NCBI RefSeq assembly: GCF_016908935.1
Contig: NZ_JAFBEV010000021.1
Location: 1 to 53,315 of the forward strand
Source: Sporolactobacillus spathodeae
GTDB taxonomy: Bacteria; Bacillota; Bacilli; Bacillales; Sporolactobacillaceae
Direction of reading: 5' to 3'
Length of the DNA: 53,315 nt
The position numbers and the translations under genes were made by a program. The notes under the pieces are model-generated. The model saw only the letters and a list, made by a program, of their open reading frames with translations, ran no database searches and was not told where the DNA came from. Of the stretch, positions 14,960 through 25,072 are shown piece by piece (positions within the stretch are counted from its first letter, which is position 1; each line of letters begins with the position of its first letter).

Positions 14960-15997
14960 ATGATACATTTATTTACACCCTATCAATTGAAGGGATTAGC
15001 GTTAAAAAACCGTGTCGTTATGCCGCCGATGTGCCAGTATTCAGTAGCGAACAAAGACGGAATTGCAACAGACTGGCACTATGTCCATTATGTGAGCCGG
15101 GCAATTGGCGGTGCTGGACTGATCATTATTGAAATGACCGACGTGGAACCGGATGGCCGTATAACCGACTTTGATCTGGGCTTATGGTCAGATGAACAAA
15201 TTCCGGCCCTCGCCCGTATCGTGGATGCCTGCCATCACTATGGCGCGAAAGTGGGTATTCAGATTGCCCATGCGGGACGTAAAGCGGAGGATGCTACTGT
15301 TCCTGTTGCCCCTTCAGCAGTCTCCTTTAACCAAGAGTCAAAAATCCCGCGAGCATTGTCAACTGATGAAGTGAAACAAATGGTGGAGAAATTTCGTCAG
15401 GCGGTGCAACGTGCTATAAAAGCAGGTGTGGATACGATTGAACTTCATGGGGCGCACGGCTACCTCATTCACCAATTCCACTCACCGTTAACCAATCACC
15501 GAACGGATGCGTATGGGACAGATTTAACGAAGTTTGGCAAAGAAATCATTCAGGCAGCGAAAAGCGAGATGCCTGAAGAAATGCCATTGATCTTTCGTCT
15601 CTCAGCGAAAGAATATGTGGCCGGTGGTTATGGGATTAAGGAAAGCATCGCCATGTCGAGAGACTACCAACAAGCGGGTGTCGATATGTTTCATGTCAGC
15701 GCGGGAGGCGAAGGACCAATTGCCGCCGATGGAAGACCGGGAACGCACGCTGCCTATCAGGTGCCTTTAGCCAGAGAAATAAAGCAAGCGCTTAACACGC
15801 CAGTCATCGCGGTCGGACGATTAGACGAACCGCAGCTCGCCAATGCTGTGGTCGGCAACGAAGAGGCGGACCTCGTTGCAATCGGCAGAGGGATGCTCCG
15901 AAACCCTTATTGGACGCTGGAAGCTGCAATTAAACTCCATAAAGAAACAGCAATACCGGTGCAGTATGACCGCGGATTTCCAAGAAATCGGAATTGA
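14960..15997 (+). CDS. namA: NADPH dehydrogenase, old yellow enzyme (YqjM/NamA)
   Basis: The 345-residue FMN-dependent ene-reductase reduces activated C=C bonds of enals, enones and nitro compounds with NADPH. It has the YqjM-class features: Cys25 in MPPMCQYS (redox-modulating, family Cys26), His163/His166 in HGAHGYLIH for substrate binding, and DTIELHGAHG. Length is as in B. subtilis YqjM. ATG follows GGAGGG. A LysR regulator gene starts 54 bp downstream on the same strand and may control it. Confidence 0.95.
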   Translation: MIHLFTPYQLKGLALKNRVVMPPMCQYSVANKDGIATDWHYVHYVSRAIGGAGLIIIEMTDVEPDGRITDFDLGLWSDEQIPALARIVDACHHYGAKVGIQIAHAGRKAEDATVPVAPSAVSFNQESKIPRALSTDEVKQMVEKFRQAVQRAIKAGVDTIELHGAHGYLIHQFHSPLTNHRTDAYGTDLTKFGKEIIQAAKSEMPEEMPLIFRLSAKEYVAGGYGIKESIAMSRDYQQAGVDMFHVSAGGEGPIAADGRPGTHAAYQVPLAREIKQALNTPVIAVGRLDEPQLANAVVGNEEADLVAIGRGMLRNPYWTLEAAIKLHKETAIPVQYDRGFPRNRN

Positions 15998-16051
15998 CCC
16001 GCTATTCTTCCCTTATTCTCGGATTGTTTTTATCAAGAGGTGATTTGACAT

Positions 16052-16936
16052 TTGGTCGATTTTGAATGGTATCGAAGCTTTGTTGCGATCTATAAATATA
16101 ATTCTGTGTCTGAAGCTGCTAAGATCCGCATCATGACCCAACCGGCAATGAGCCAGCATTTGTCCTCTTTAGAAGCTGAGGTCGGCGAACGTTTATTCAT
16201 GAGAACAGCTAGAAAAATGATGCCCACAGAACGGGGAAAGCAATTATATTCACAGGTTGCGCCCCTCGTTGAATCATTAGAGGAAACCACGCTAAGTTTC
16301 AAGGCAGCTTGCCTACCGACACTTTCAACGATTAGAATCGGATCCGCTATCGAATACTTTTCTGAAAATATTCTCGATCAGCTTCAGAACTTTAAGACAT
16401 GCACCATTTCCTATTTTGGAGAAGCTGATCACTTGCTGGACCGATTGAAGGAAGATAAAGTAGATCTCATTATTACATCGCAAAAATGCCAGATACCTGG
16501 CATTGACTGTATCAAATTATGCACTGAGCAATTTGTCATTTCTGCTCCCAAGCACTTGCAGATACCGCCAGTTGACGATTTGAAGGCAAAAGAAGAATGG
16601 CTACTCGCGCAGGATTGGATCAGTTATGGCTTAGAGTTGCCAATCATCCGGCGATTTTGGCGGGAACATTTTAAAAAACGTCCGATCATAAAGCCGATTC
16701 ATACCATTCCAAATTTGCATCTCATTCTACGGGCTATTGAAAATGGGGCGGGTATTAGCTTAATCCCAACCTATATTTTAAAAAATTCAATGGATCAGAC
16801 AAAGGCCAAAGTGATATTTGATGCGTTAAATGTACAAAATGTCATCTATCTAGCTTATAAAAGCAAGAATAAACATGTACCCGCGCTTAATGATATATTG
16901 GAAGCAATCATGCAAAAAAATAAGCGCATCGAATGA
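16052..16936 (+). CDS. LysR-family transcriptional regulator
   Basis: The 294-residue regulator has the N-terminal helix-turn-helix (SVSEAAKIRIMTQPAMSQHL) and a periplasmic-binding-protein-like effector domain. It starts with TTG (16052-16054) behind AAGAGGTGA. It lies just downstream of namA in the same direction, so it may be co-transcribed and act on namA or an unlinked gene. The ligand is unknown. Length is normal. Confidence 0.88.
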   Translation: MVDFEWYRSFVAIYKYNSVSEAAKIRIMTQPAMSQHLSSLEAEVGERLFMRTARKMMPTERGKQLYSQVAPLVESLEETTLSFKAACLPTLSTIRIGSAIEYFSENILDQLQNFKTCTISYFGEADHLLDRLKEDKVDLIITSQKCQIPGIDCIKLCTEQFVISAPKHLQIPPVDDLKAKEEWLLAQDWISYGLELPIIRRFWREHFKKRPIIKPIHTIPNLHLILRAIENGAGISLIPTYILKNSMDQTKAKVIFDALNVQNVIYLAYKSKNKHVPALNDILEAIMQKNKRIE

Positions 16937-16974
16937 ATTGCTATACAATTGATATAATACAACGACGACTTGCT

Positions 16975-17010
16975 AAAAAAAGCATGGACACTCAGTCCAT
17001 GCTTTTTTTA
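16975..17010. terminator. Bidirectional terminator between LysR gene and spo0A
   Basis: AAAAAAAGCATGGAC pairs with GTCCATGCTTTTTTT. It can end the LysR transcript on the plus strand and the spo0A transcript on the minus strand. Confidence 0.92.
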
Positions 17011-17058
17011 TGATTTAAAACCACCCTAGAATGATGCACAAGCAGTTTCCAATTTTTC

Positions 17059-17892
17059 CTACCTCGTTACCCCGCTCTCATCAAGGTCTTCTGCTCGATT
17101 TTCGATCCGCAGCTTGTCGGCGACCATGGCAATGAACTCGCTGTTCGTCGGTTTTGCCTTGGAGTTGGAAACTGTGTAGCCAAACAAGCCAGAGATCGCT
17201 TCAACATCGCCGCGGCTCCAGGCCACTTCAATTGCATGACGAATTGCACGCTCGACGCGGCTCGGCGTGGTCTTATATTTCTTCGCTATATCTGGATAAA
17301 GTACTTTCGTGATTGATCCAAGCAGTTCAATATCTTTATAGACCATCGTGATCGCTTCTCGTAAATACATATAACCCTTGATATGTGCTGGCACGCCAAT
17401 TTCATGAATAATACCAGTAATACTGGCATTTAGATCGTGTGCTGTCGTAATCGGGCTCGATACAACCGACCCGCTGGTCATTCGCTGATTACCAAAAAGC
17501 AACGGTTTCTTATCTGGCTTTCCGACAACCTGACGAATCTGATTCGCCAAATTCTCCATATCAAACGGTTTCAGAATAAAATAAGACGCACCGAGCTCAA
17601 GGGCTTTCTTCGTCACATCTTCCTGACCAAAAGCAGTCAGCATAATAATTTTCAGGCTGGATGCAGATTGCCGCTTTCTCAATTCATCCAACACACCCAA
17701 ACCATCGAGATGCGGCATAATTATATCAAGCAGAAGCACGTCAGGCAACACAGTCTGAATATGATCGAGACATTCCTGTCCATTTCTAGCTGTGCCAACG
17801 ACTTCCATATCATTTTGTGTTTTCAAATACTCAATTATTAAATGAACCAATTCCTGATTATCATCCGTCAGAAATATTTTTATCTTTGGCAA
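17059..17892 (-). CDS. spo0A: Sporulation master response regulator Spo0A
   Basis: The 277-residue response regulator, phosphorylated by the phosphorelay, decides entry into sporulation. The receiver domain (about 1-125) has the acidic pocket LTDDN, the phosphoacceptor Asp56 in [12 protein letters not shown] and the KPFD lysine. The C-terminal effector domain carries the near-invariant recognition helix [15 protein letters not shown]. The start is TTG (17890-17892) behind GAGGGGG at 7-bp spacing; no ATG is available nearby. The gene is followed by a strong terminator and lies downstream of spoIVB, as in other Bacillales. Confidence 0.98.
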   Translation of the reverse strand: MPKIKIFLTDDNQELVHLIIEYLKTQNDMEVVGTARNGQECLDHIQTVLPDVLLLDIIMPHLDGLGVLDELRKRQSASSLKIIMLTAFGQEDVTKKALELGASYFILKPFDMENLANQIRQVVGKPDKKPLLFGNQRMTSGSVVSSPITTAHDLNASITGIIHEIGVPAHIKGYMYLREAITMVYKDIELLGSITKVLYPDIAKKYKTTPSRVERAIRHAIEVAWSRGDVEAISGLFGYTVSNSKAKPTNSEFIAMVADKLRIENRAEDLDESGVTR

Positions 17893-17928
17893 AATAAATC
17901 CCCCTCGCGAATAGTTCTAATTTAGAAT

Positions 17929-18050
17929 TTCGACAAAGGGGGCTGCAATCCTTTTTTTAGCTATCGTTAAATCATCTATTTTTTTCTTACATTTTTTGCT
18001 TTTTTCATGGATATCTTTCATTTTTCGACTTGTTCCGTTCTTATTCGACA
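17929..18050. promoter_or_regulatory. Candidate 0A boxes upstream of spo0A
   Basis: The Spo0A box core TTCGACA occurs at 17929-17935 and 18044-18050, with a one-base variant TTCGACT at 18024-18030. All lie in the 190-bp region between spoIVB and spo0A, which fits known autoregulation of spo0A by Spo0A~P. Confidence 0.55.
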
Positions 18051-18082
18051 ATACTCTTCTTTTTCTTGTTACATCTTAACAA

Positions 18083-19375
18083 TCAACTGGCAAAATCTCG
18101 TTTATGGTTCTTCTGATAAATGTCAATTCCTGCTTCGTGAAGCATCCATTCAATGTGAACACCGTAACCGCATGTCGGATCATTGACAAAAACATGTGTG
18201 ACGGCTCCGACCAGTTTGCCATTCTGAATAATCGGACTCCCGCTCATCCCTTGAATAATACCACCAGTTGCCATAAGAAGCTTTGGATCTGTAATCTTAA
18301 TGACCAAACCCTTAGTCGCTGGGTACTTCTGCGGAATCGAATTTAAAATTTGAATATCAAAAGTCTGGATCTTGTCTCCATTTAAAACAGTGAGAATCTG
18401 TGCCGGGCCTTCTTTTACTTCACTTGCGAGCGCGACTGGCAAAGTTCTGTTCAGATCAATCGGTCTAAATCTGAATTGCTGCAAATGCCCATAAATACCG
18501 AATGGTGTGTTCTTCTCCACAGTTCCGATACTCGCCGCATTTTCAGGGAAAAAAGCAATCTTCTCGCCAGGTTTTCCTTCCGCGCCCTTATCAATCGCCT
18601 GCACAGATGAACGAACAATACGTCCTTCGTTAACAAGAAGCGGTTGACCTGTATCTCGATCCGAAATCACATGGCCCAACGCGCCGTAGCTACCGGATTG
18701 TGGATCATAAAAAGTCATTGTCCCAATACCTGACGCCGAATCACGAATGTATAAACCTAATTGATAGTGATGATCACTGCGATCCTGAACAGGAATCAGT
18801 TTTTTTACCATCACCGTTTTCTGTCTCAGAACATCCAATTTCAATGTCTGGTTCGATTGAGAAACCGTGCGAATCTGCTCACGGACGTCGGTAATATTAT
18901 GAACCGTTTGATTATTGATTTTTGTAATCACATCGCCGATTCGGATGCCAGCTGTTTCCCCAGGAGAAGCCTGACCACGTATTCCGTCAATCAAATGATA
19001 ACCGACGACAAGAACGCCCTTTGTCGTGACTTTGACACCAATCGATTGTCCGCCAGGAACAAGACGAATGGTTTTAGACAACCGGACATCGGTTTGTTCC
19101 GTTTTTCGATTGAAGAAAGACAGAACCTCGGCGCTTTGTTCCAGATTTCTCTGCTGCACTGCTTTGGTCTTTAGCTTTCGGTTTTCCATAGTTATTGGTG
19201 ACATGGCGCCCAGTAAATGCATCAGTGGCGCTTTCTCGATCTGTAGCGCTTGTTCATTGTGTCCGGCGGTTTTATTTATAATCTCACTGGTCCTCACCCC
19301 GCAGAAAATGACGAGGCAGCCGAGAAGAAGCAAACCTGTTACAATGACATACCAATCAGCCTTTCTTTTCATCAT
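18083..19375 (-). CDS. spoIVB: SpoIVB serine peptidase (family S55)
   Basis: The 430-residue protein has an N-terminal membrane anchor (about 8-27), a PDZ domain (about 115-190) and an S55 peptidase domain. The catalytic residues match the B. subtilis enzyme in place: His235 in ALGH, Asp363 in ITDP and Ser378 in QGMSGSP. It is made in the forespore, is secreted into the intermembrane space and cleaves SpoIVFA to release the pro-sigma-K protease. It lies between recN and spo0A in the conserved order. Forespore sigma-G control is expected from family knowledge; no clear promoter was picked. Confidence 0.97.
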   Translation of the reverse strand: MMKRKADWYVIVTGLLLLGCLVIFCGVRTSEIINKTAGHNEQALQIEKAPLMHLLGAMSPITMENRKLKTKAVQQRNLEQSAEVLSFFNRKTEQTDVRLSKTIRLVPGGQSIGVKVTTKGVLVVGYHLIDGIRGQASPGETAGIRIGDVITKINNQTVHNITDVREQIRTVSQSNQTLKLDVLRQKTVMVKKLIPVQDRSDHHYQLGLYIRDSASGIGTMTFYDPQSGSYGALGHVISDRDTGQPLLVNEGRIVRSSVQAIDKGAEGKPGEKIAFFPENAASIGTVEKNTPFGIYGHLQQFRFRPIDLNRTLPVALASEVKEGPAQILTVLNGDKIQTFDIQILNSIPQKYPATKGLVIKITDPKLLMATGGIIQGMSGSPIIQNGKLVGAVTHVFVNDPTCGYGVHIEWMLHEAGIDIYQKNHKRDFAS

Positions 19376-19521
19376 TCACGCTCCTCGCTCCTAAGCCGCA
19401 CCCTTTCTCTTGCAGTGCATTATTTAAAGTGCACCGTAGAGGCGGTTTTATGAGTGGAAAATGGGAGTGAATAATGCCATTAAAGGATACTGATGGCAAG
19501 TCCTGAAACTGCAGGCATTTC

Positions 19522-21240
19522 TCAATGAGCCAGACTGCCTTCCAATTTAATTTTGTCTGCTTGCTGCAGCAGTTCCTTTGCATGTTGGCGCGTGAGATCA
19601 GTCATTTTAACCCCGGAAATCATCCGTCCAATCTCTTGCGCTTTGTCGTTTTCATCCAGTTGCTTCACAATGGTTTTTGTCCGTTTTTCTGCCGTAACTT
19701 TTTTCTCAATCAAGTAATGCTGATCCGCCATCGCCGCGACTTGCGGCAAATGCGTAATGCAAAGAATTTGCGATCGAGCGGATAGCCGATAAATTTTCTC
19801 CGCCATTGCCTGTGCAGCGCGCCCGCTCACTCCGGTGTCCACTTCGTCAAAAATGATTGACGTGACACCGAGAACATCTTTGAAATTGGATTTAATGGCA
19901 AGCATTACCCGTGACAGTTCACCGCCTGAGGCAATTTTATCGAGCGGCTTCATCGGTTCGCCTGGGTTGGTTGCGATGAAAAATTCAGCCTTATCAATCC
20001 CGTTGGTCCGATAATTTTTAAACGACGCCAAATCCTCAGCGTTGGTTAATTTCACGTCGAATTGGGCATGCTCCATACAAAGATCCTTTAATTCCCGATT
20101 CACTGCATTGGCTAAACGAACCGCTGTTTTATGACGCAGCACGGAGATGACAACTGCTGTTCTACGCAAATGTTCCAATTGCCGGCGCAAATCATCAGCC
20201 AGTGTTTCATAGCGATCATCATGATGAAGCAAATCATCGTATTCCTTTTTTATCGACTGCGCGTAATCAAGAATTTCTTTAATATCCGATCCATACTTCT
20301 TTTTCAACAGATGCAGTTGATCGAGTCGCGCTTCGATTGCGTCAAGCCGAGCCGGGCTATATTCCATTTCTTCAAGATGATCACGCAATTGGGTCGCCTG
20401 TTCTTCAAGAGCGTAAAAACTTCCGGACATCGCTTCTGCACTGTTTTTCAAATCAGAATCGAGATCCTGGACGGACTCAAGACTGGTTGACGCTTGGCGG
20501 AGCCAATCAAGACCGCGATTCTCCCCCTCCAGTGCTTCATATGCTGTTTTAATGGCTTGAAACACTTTTTCAAAATTAACAAGCTTTCGTTTTTCTTCAA
20601 GCAAAGCCTCTTCCTCATTAAGCTCAAGGTCGGCGTTTTCAATTTCTTTGATTTGATACTGCAACAAATCAATTCTCTGCGCAATTTCTTTCTCATTTTT
20701 ATTGAATGCGCGGCATTCGGCGTCAAGCTTTGCTGTTTGTCTATATTGATCGGCGTAAAGCCGAAGTAGCTTGTCCATTTTCTCACCGCCAAATGAATCA
20801 AGAAGCGGCAGATGTTGCTCGGAACTCATTAATAGCTGGTGCTCATGCTGTCCGTGAAAATCGATCAGACGTTGTCCTATTTTTTCAAGAGCAGTCAGAG
20901 TTACCATTTTTCCGTTAACTCGGCAAATGCTTTTTCCTTTTGCAGAAATCTCGCGGCGAATAATAATCTGACCGTCTGGACGCTCAATGCCCAAGCTGTC
21001 CAATACTGGAAGGACTTCGTGCGCATCGCCTATTTCAAAAAGTCCTTCGATTTCCGCTTTTTTCTCGCCATATCGGACGAATTCAGCGGAGGCTCTCCCG
21101 CCAACAAGAAGAGCTATAGCGTCAATAATTATGGACTTTCCGGATCCTGTTTCTCCGGTAAACACGGTCAGTCCTTCATCAAAAGTCAAGGTTAGTCGGT
21201 CAATAATGGCAAAATTGACAATTTGAAGTTCTATTAACAT
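19522..21240 (-). CDS. recN: DNA repair ATPase RecN
   Basis: The 572-residue SMC-like protein works early in double-strand break repair. A Walker A motif (TGETGSGKSIIIDA near residues 31-44) and a C-terminal ABC signature (SGGELSRVMLA) with Walker B (IFDEVDTGVSG) are separated by a coiled coil (about 160-360). The ATG at 21238-21240 (MLIELQI) is the conserved RecN start; the open frame extends 25 codons upstream without family support. The argR gene that normally precedes recN in Bacillales is absent; a repeat element fills that space. Confidence 0.96.
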   Translation of the reverse strand: MLIELQIVNFAIIDRLTLTFDEGLTVFTGETGSGKSIIIDAIALLVGGRASAEFVRYGEKKAEIEGLFEIGDAHEVLPVLDSLGIERPDGQIIIRREISAKGKSICRVNGKMVTLTALEKIGQRLIDFHGQHEHQLLMSSEQHLPLLDSFGGEKMDKLLRLYADQYRQTAKLDAECRAFNKNEKEIAQRIDLLQYQIKEIENADLELNEEEALLEEKRKLVNFEKVFQAIKTAYEALEGENRGLDWLRQASTSLESVQDLDSDLKNSAEAMSGSFYALEEQATQLRDHLEEMEYSPARLDAIEARLDQLHLLKKKYGSDIKEILDYAQSIKKEYDDLLHHDDRYETLADDLRRQLEHLRRTAVVISVLRHKTAVRLANAVNRELKDLCMEHAQFDVKLTNAEDLASFKNYRTNGIDKAEFFIATNPGEPMKPLDKIASGGELSRVMLAIKSNFKDVLGVTSIIFDEVDTGVSGRAAQAMAEKIYRLSARSQILCITHLPQVAAMADQHYLIEKKVTAEKRTKTIVKQLDENDKAQEIGRMISGVKMTDLTRQHAKELLQQADKIKLEGSLAH

Positions 21241-21360
21241 CGATAACGGACGCTCCTCTAAAAAATCGAACATAAGTTCTGACTCTATTTTGCCCTGTTT
21301 TTTTAAATTCGTCAATAAAAGAACTGGAAAGTATTGGGCGATGACCAGATAGAAAGCATA

Positions 21361-21515
21361 TGACTTTTTTTCGTTACGTGGTGCAGACGCTCTGGCGCTT
21401 GCGGGAGTAGTGTGCCTAACGGTCCTCGCATATTCTATCCATCCTGAGGCTCACGGATCGCCCGCGGCAAGCATGCGACCGGAGCGCAATTTTTGTAAAA
21501 AAAAGAATTAGCTAA
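21361..21515 (-). repeat. Dispersed hairpin repeat, diverged long copy
   Basis: Read on the minus strand it matches copy 5 at 29.7 kb: TTTTTTTACAAAAATTGCGCT at the left (in two parts), and CCCGCAAGCGCCAGAGCGTCT then CATATGCTTTCT at the right. About 60 extra bases lie in the middle. It occupies the space where argR would be expected between tlyA and recN. Confidence 0.55.
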
Positions 21516-21540
21516 GACATAACTGAAGCTCTTAGCGTAT

Positions 21541-21564
21541 CAAAAAAGAGCGGAAATCCGCTCC
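21541..21564 (-). terminator. Terminator after tlyA
   Basis: On the minus strand GGAGCGGATTTCCGCTCTTTTTTG forms a compact hairpin with a T-run (written as GAGCGGA/TCCGCTC arms). It separates the dxs-tlyA transcript from recN. Confidence 0.85.
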
Positions 21565-21577
21565 TTGTTTTATCAAT

Positions 21578-22393
21578 TTATTTAAGTGATTGATGTGCCA
21601 GAGCCACTACTTCCGGTATTGCTTTTTCCCAGTTGAATTGAACGGTTTCGTCCAAACCATTTTTCAACCAAGCGAGAAATTCAATATTGCCATCACCGCC
21701 TGTAATCGGCGAATAATCGAGCCCGCAAACACAGAAGCCATGACCTTCAGCAAACTCCAAGATCGAATGCAGAACGGCCTCGTGAATAGCTGGATCACGT
21801 ACGATTCCTTTTTTGCCTACTTCGTCCTTCCCGGCTTCAAATTGTGGCTTGATCAATGCGATCGTATCGCCACCAATTTTCAGAATATCGCGCAACGCAG
21901 GCAGTATTTTTGTTAATGAAATAAAAGAAACATCAATGGTTGCAAAATCAGGCGGTCCCTCTGAGAAATCGTCAAGCGTCGCGTAGCGAAAATTCATTCG
22001 CTCCATCACGATCACACGCGGATCGCTGCGCAACTTCCACGCGAGCTGATTATAGCCGACGTCAAGCGCGTACACAGCCCGCGCACCATTTTGCAGCGCA
22101 CAATCTGTAAATCCACCAGTCGATGCGCCGATATCGAGCATAAACCGATCACGTACCGTGATTGGAAAACAACGCAGCGCTTTTTCAAGCTTAAATCCAC
22201 CACGGCCAACATAGGGCATCTTTTTCCCTCTGAATTCAAGTGTTGTTTCCTGGTCGATTTTGCTGCCTGGTTTATCCACACGCTGATCGCCAATAAAAAT
22301 TTCACCTGCCATCACCGCGCGTTGTGCTTGCTCTCGTGAAACAAATAGTCCCTGTTTAACTAAAAGTAGATCGACACGTTCCCTGTCCTTCAT
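21578..22393 (-). CDS. tlyA: TlyA-family rRNA 2'-O-methyltransferase (hemolysin A-like)
   Basis: The 271-residue protein has an N-terminal S4 RNA-binding domain (about 5-65) and an FtsJ/RrmJ methyltransferase domain with the SAM motif [15 protein letters not shown]. The TlyA family methylates rRNA ribose and affects capreomycin sensitivity; it is not a true hemolysin. Its ATG overlaps the dxs TGA (ATGA at 22390-22393), so it is translationally coupled to dxs. This corresponds to yqxC in B. subtilis. Confidence 0.93.
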   Translation of the reverse strand: MKDRERVDLLLVKQGLFVSREQAQRAVMAGEIFIGDQRVDKPGSKIDQETTLEFRGKKMPYVGRGGFKLEKALRCFPITVRDRFMLDIGASTGGFTDCALQNGARAVYALDVGYNQLAWKLRSDPRVIVMERMNFRYATLDDFSEGPPDFATIDVSFISLTKILPALRDILKIGGDTIALIKPQFEAGKDEVGKKGIVRDPAIHEAVLHSILEFAEGHGFCVCGLDYSPITGGDGNIEFLAWLKNGLDETVQFNWEKAIPEVVALAHQSLK

Positions 22394-24312
22394 CGTGACG
22401 TCACCCGCTGCCAATTACCACCGGTTTTCTGATCCTGTTCATGGACCATTTGGCGAAGCCTGTCAGCGACTTTTTCACTCGTAAGGCCAAGCTCTTCCAG
22501 CAGCTCTTTCACGCTGCCGTGCGCCACAAATTGATCCGGAATGCCCATTAAATCAATGATGATCTCGCGAGTTTTTTGTTCCGCATAGTATTCCAAAACG
22601 CTTGAGCCGAAACCTCCGGCAAGCACGCCTTCTTCTAATGTTAGGATCGGGCATTGGCGAGCAGCAAGCTGGTTAAGCAGCGCTGTATCGAGAGGTTTGA
22701 GATAGCGCGCGTTAATTACCGAGACATGTAGGCCCTCGTTATCAAGCACTTTTGCTGCTTCAAGGGCCGTCTGCAACATCGGGCCGAAGGAGAGAATCGC
22801 AGCATCAGCGCCTTCTCTCAGGATTTCCCAAGACCCAATCGGAATCTCGTGCAGATCGTTGTCTATTGGCACACCGAGCCCATTCCCGCGCGGATAGCGG
22901 ACCGCAATCGGTCCATTATTATAGTTTAACGCCGTATACATCAAATCTCTTAGTTCTTCCTCGTCTTTTCCCATCGCAATAATCATATTGGGTAAAGCGC
23001 GCAGAAAACTGATGTCAAAGACACCTTGGTGTGTTTCGCCATCCGCTCCAACCAATCCAGCTCGATCAACGGCAATTGTCACATTCAGATTCTGTCGACA
23101 AATATCGTGAACGAGCTGATCATAGGCGCGCTGCATGAATGTCGAATAAATCGACAGGACTGGCTTCATCTGCTGTGTGGCAAGACCGGCTGCAAAAGTC
23201 GCTGCATGCTGTTCCGCAATGCCGACGTCAAATAAACGATTCGGAAATTCCTTTGCGAAGCCTTCCAATTTTGAACCAACGACCATCGCCGGTGAAATCA
23301 CACAAATCCGTTCATCGGTACGCGCCATTTGCTGTAGAACATCATTGACAACCTTGCTGTAAGCGGGCGCGCTTGTTGCTGGCTTAATAAAATCGCCCGA
23401 TTCGATCTTGTAGGGACCCGGTCCATGCCAAGTTCCTATTGAATCCATTTCTGCCGGTTTATAGCCCTTACCTTTCTGTGTCAGCACATGAATCAGCACA
23501 GGACCTTTCCGTTTGCGGGCTCTATTGAGTGTATCGATCAGCGCCTCGATATTGTGTCCATCGACAGGCCCAACGTAAGTGATACCCAATTCCTCAAAGA
23601 AGACACCTGAAACGAGTAAATACTTCAGACGATCCTTTATCCGTTCCGCTACAGAAGCAAGTTTTCCGCCGAACGCCGGGATTTTTTTCATTAAGTACTC
23701 GAGATCTTCTTTGGCTTTGTTGTATTTATCACCAGAGCGGATACGGTCTAACATATTGTGCATTGCACCAACATTTGGCGCGATAGACATTTCATTATCA
23801 TTCAAAATAATAATCATATCTTTTTTTAGATGACCAATATCATTAAGCGCTTCCATCGCCATTCCGCCAGTCAGTGCGCCGTCACCGATAACTGCGACTA
23901 CTTGATTATTTTCTTTTTTCAAATCTCTGGCGACAGCCATTCCAAGCGCTGCGGACAAGGACGTAGAACTATGTCCCGTCTCCCATACATCATGTTCACT
24001 CTCACTTCGCTTTGGAAAACCGCAGAGCCCGTGAAACTGCCGCAGGGAATCAAACTGATCGCCTCTGCCCGTCAGTATTTTGTGAACATATGTCTGATGG
24101 CCAACATCCCAAATCAATTTGTCTTTAGGACTATTAAAAACGCGGTGCAAAGCAAGCGTCAATTCAACCACACCCAGATTGGGTCCTAAATGCCCGCCTG
24201 TTTTTGACAACTTGTGAATCAGAAAAGAACGGATATCTGCCGCCAGGCGGTTCATCTGTTCAATCGACAGCTTCTTTAAAAATTTGGGATTTTTAATACG
24301 CGCGACGTCCAT
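22390..24312 (-). CDS. dxs: 1-deoxy-D-xylulose-5-phosphate synthase
   Basis: The 640-residue thiamine-diphosphate enzyme makes DXP from pyruvate and glyceraldehyde 3-phosphate, the first step of the MEP isoprenoid route. It has the ThDP motif [17 protein letters not shown], the N-terminal [12 protein letters not shown] and the transketolase pyrimidine-domain segment [20 protein letters not shown] (in parts). The start ATG lies behind GGAGGA and 14 bp after oapA. It is in a cluster with ispA and OLE RNA, the typical OLE neighbourhood. Confidence 0.98.
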   Translation of the reverse strand: MDVARIKNPKFLKKLSIEQMNRLAADIRSFLIHKLSKTGGHLGPNLGVVELTLALHRVFNSPKDKLIWDVGHQTYVHKILTGRGDQFDSLRQFHGLCGFPKRSESEHDVWETGHSSTSLSAALGMAVARDLKKENNQVVAVIGDGALTGGMAMEALNDIGHLKKDMIIILNDNEMSIAPNVGAMHNMLDRIRSGDKYNKAKEDLEYLMKKIPAFGGKLASVAERIKDRLKYLLVSGVFFEELGITYVGPVDGHNIEALIDTLNRARKRKGPVLIHVLTQKGKGYKPAEMDSIGTWHGPGPYKIESGDFIKPATSAPAYSKVVNDVLQQMARTDERICVISPAMVVGSKLEGFAKEFPNRLFDVGIAEQHAATFAAGLATQQMKPVLSIYSTFMQRAYDQLVHDICRQNLNVTIAVDRAGLVGADGETHQGVFDISFLRALPNMIIAMGKDEEELRDLMYTALNYNNGPIAVRYPRGNGLGVPIDNDLHEIPIGSWEILREGADAAILSFGPMLQTALEAAKVLDNEGLHVSVINARYLKPLDTALLNQLAARQCPILTLEEGVLAGGFGSSVLEYYAEQKTREIIIDLMGIPDQFVAHGSVKELLEELGLTSEKVADRLRQMVHEQDQKTGGNWQRVTSR

Positions 24313-24326
24313 TTGGCTCAGTCCTC

Positions 24327-24938
24327 CTATTTTCTTATTTTGCCTTTTGTCCTGCTGTTCTTCCTGTCAAAAAGGCTCAAAATCGGAAGATGAAGACGAT
24401 TTTCAGCAAAGAAAATCACAAAGCCGACATGATAAATAATCGTCGTTGCGTTCTTAATTGCAAACGATTTGCCGAGCGCTTTGACAAAAACAGTCAGGCC
24501 CGCAACCATACAAGTGATGCAAACGGACAACACATATTCCACTGCGTCACCTGAATCGTGCAGAATTGCCAAAGTCTCAACAACGACGACTGACGCAGCT
24601 GTCCCGCTGATGATCGCACTGATGTCGCCGATCACATCGGTACAGAACGTATTCACACGGTCTGCATTCTTCGACAGCCATACTGCATATTTAGCTCCGC
24701 GCATTCCTTTTGAAGCCATTGCATGAAAAGGGGCTTCACTGGAAGCTGTCGCGGCTACTCCTATAATATCAAAAAAGAGCGCCAAGAATATAATAACAAG
24801 CACCACTAAAATGCCGGTAATAACACCGGATTGATTCAAGATGGCTGTTGAAATAATTGAAAAAATAGCCGCTAACACCAGGGTGATAACGGCCAATGGC
24901 AACGCCCAACGCATAGACTCTTTGAACTGTCTTTTCAT
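24327..24938 (-). CDS. oapA: OLE-associated protein OapA (CNNM/DUF21-like membrane protein)
   Basis: The 203-residue protein has about four or five hydrophobic segments (roughly 14-33, 38-62, 103-123, 130-155 and 162-178) and a basic C-terminus ([13 protein letters not shown]). It resembles the CNNM/CorB transmembrane domain. Its position directly downstream of a 600-nt RNA and upstream of dxs is that of OapA, the membrane protein that binds OLE RNA and anchors it to the membrane. Known OLE-OapA mutants are sensitive to alcohols, cold and magnesium changes. The basic tail could contact RNA; that detail is inference. Confidence 0.85.
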   Translation of the reverse strand: MKRQFKESMRWALPLAVITLVLAAIFSIISTAILNQSGVITGILVVLVIIFLALFFDIIGVAATASSEAPFHAMASKGMRGAKYAVWLSKNADRVNTFCTDVIGDISAIISGTAASVVVVETLAILHDSGDAVEYVLSVCITCMVAGLTVFVKALGKSFAIKNATTIIYHVGFVIFFAENRLHLPILSLFDRKNSRTKGKIRK

Positions 24939-25072
24939 TTAAAAAAGTGGCTTTAATGCCCAAGAGATATACCGGACAGCGGAAAGCCAACGTTTCACAT
25001 CCTTGTGGAGGATCTGCATGCCTCTGCATTCCAGTAACACTAGCATATTCAGAAAAATAAATAATTATGTAA

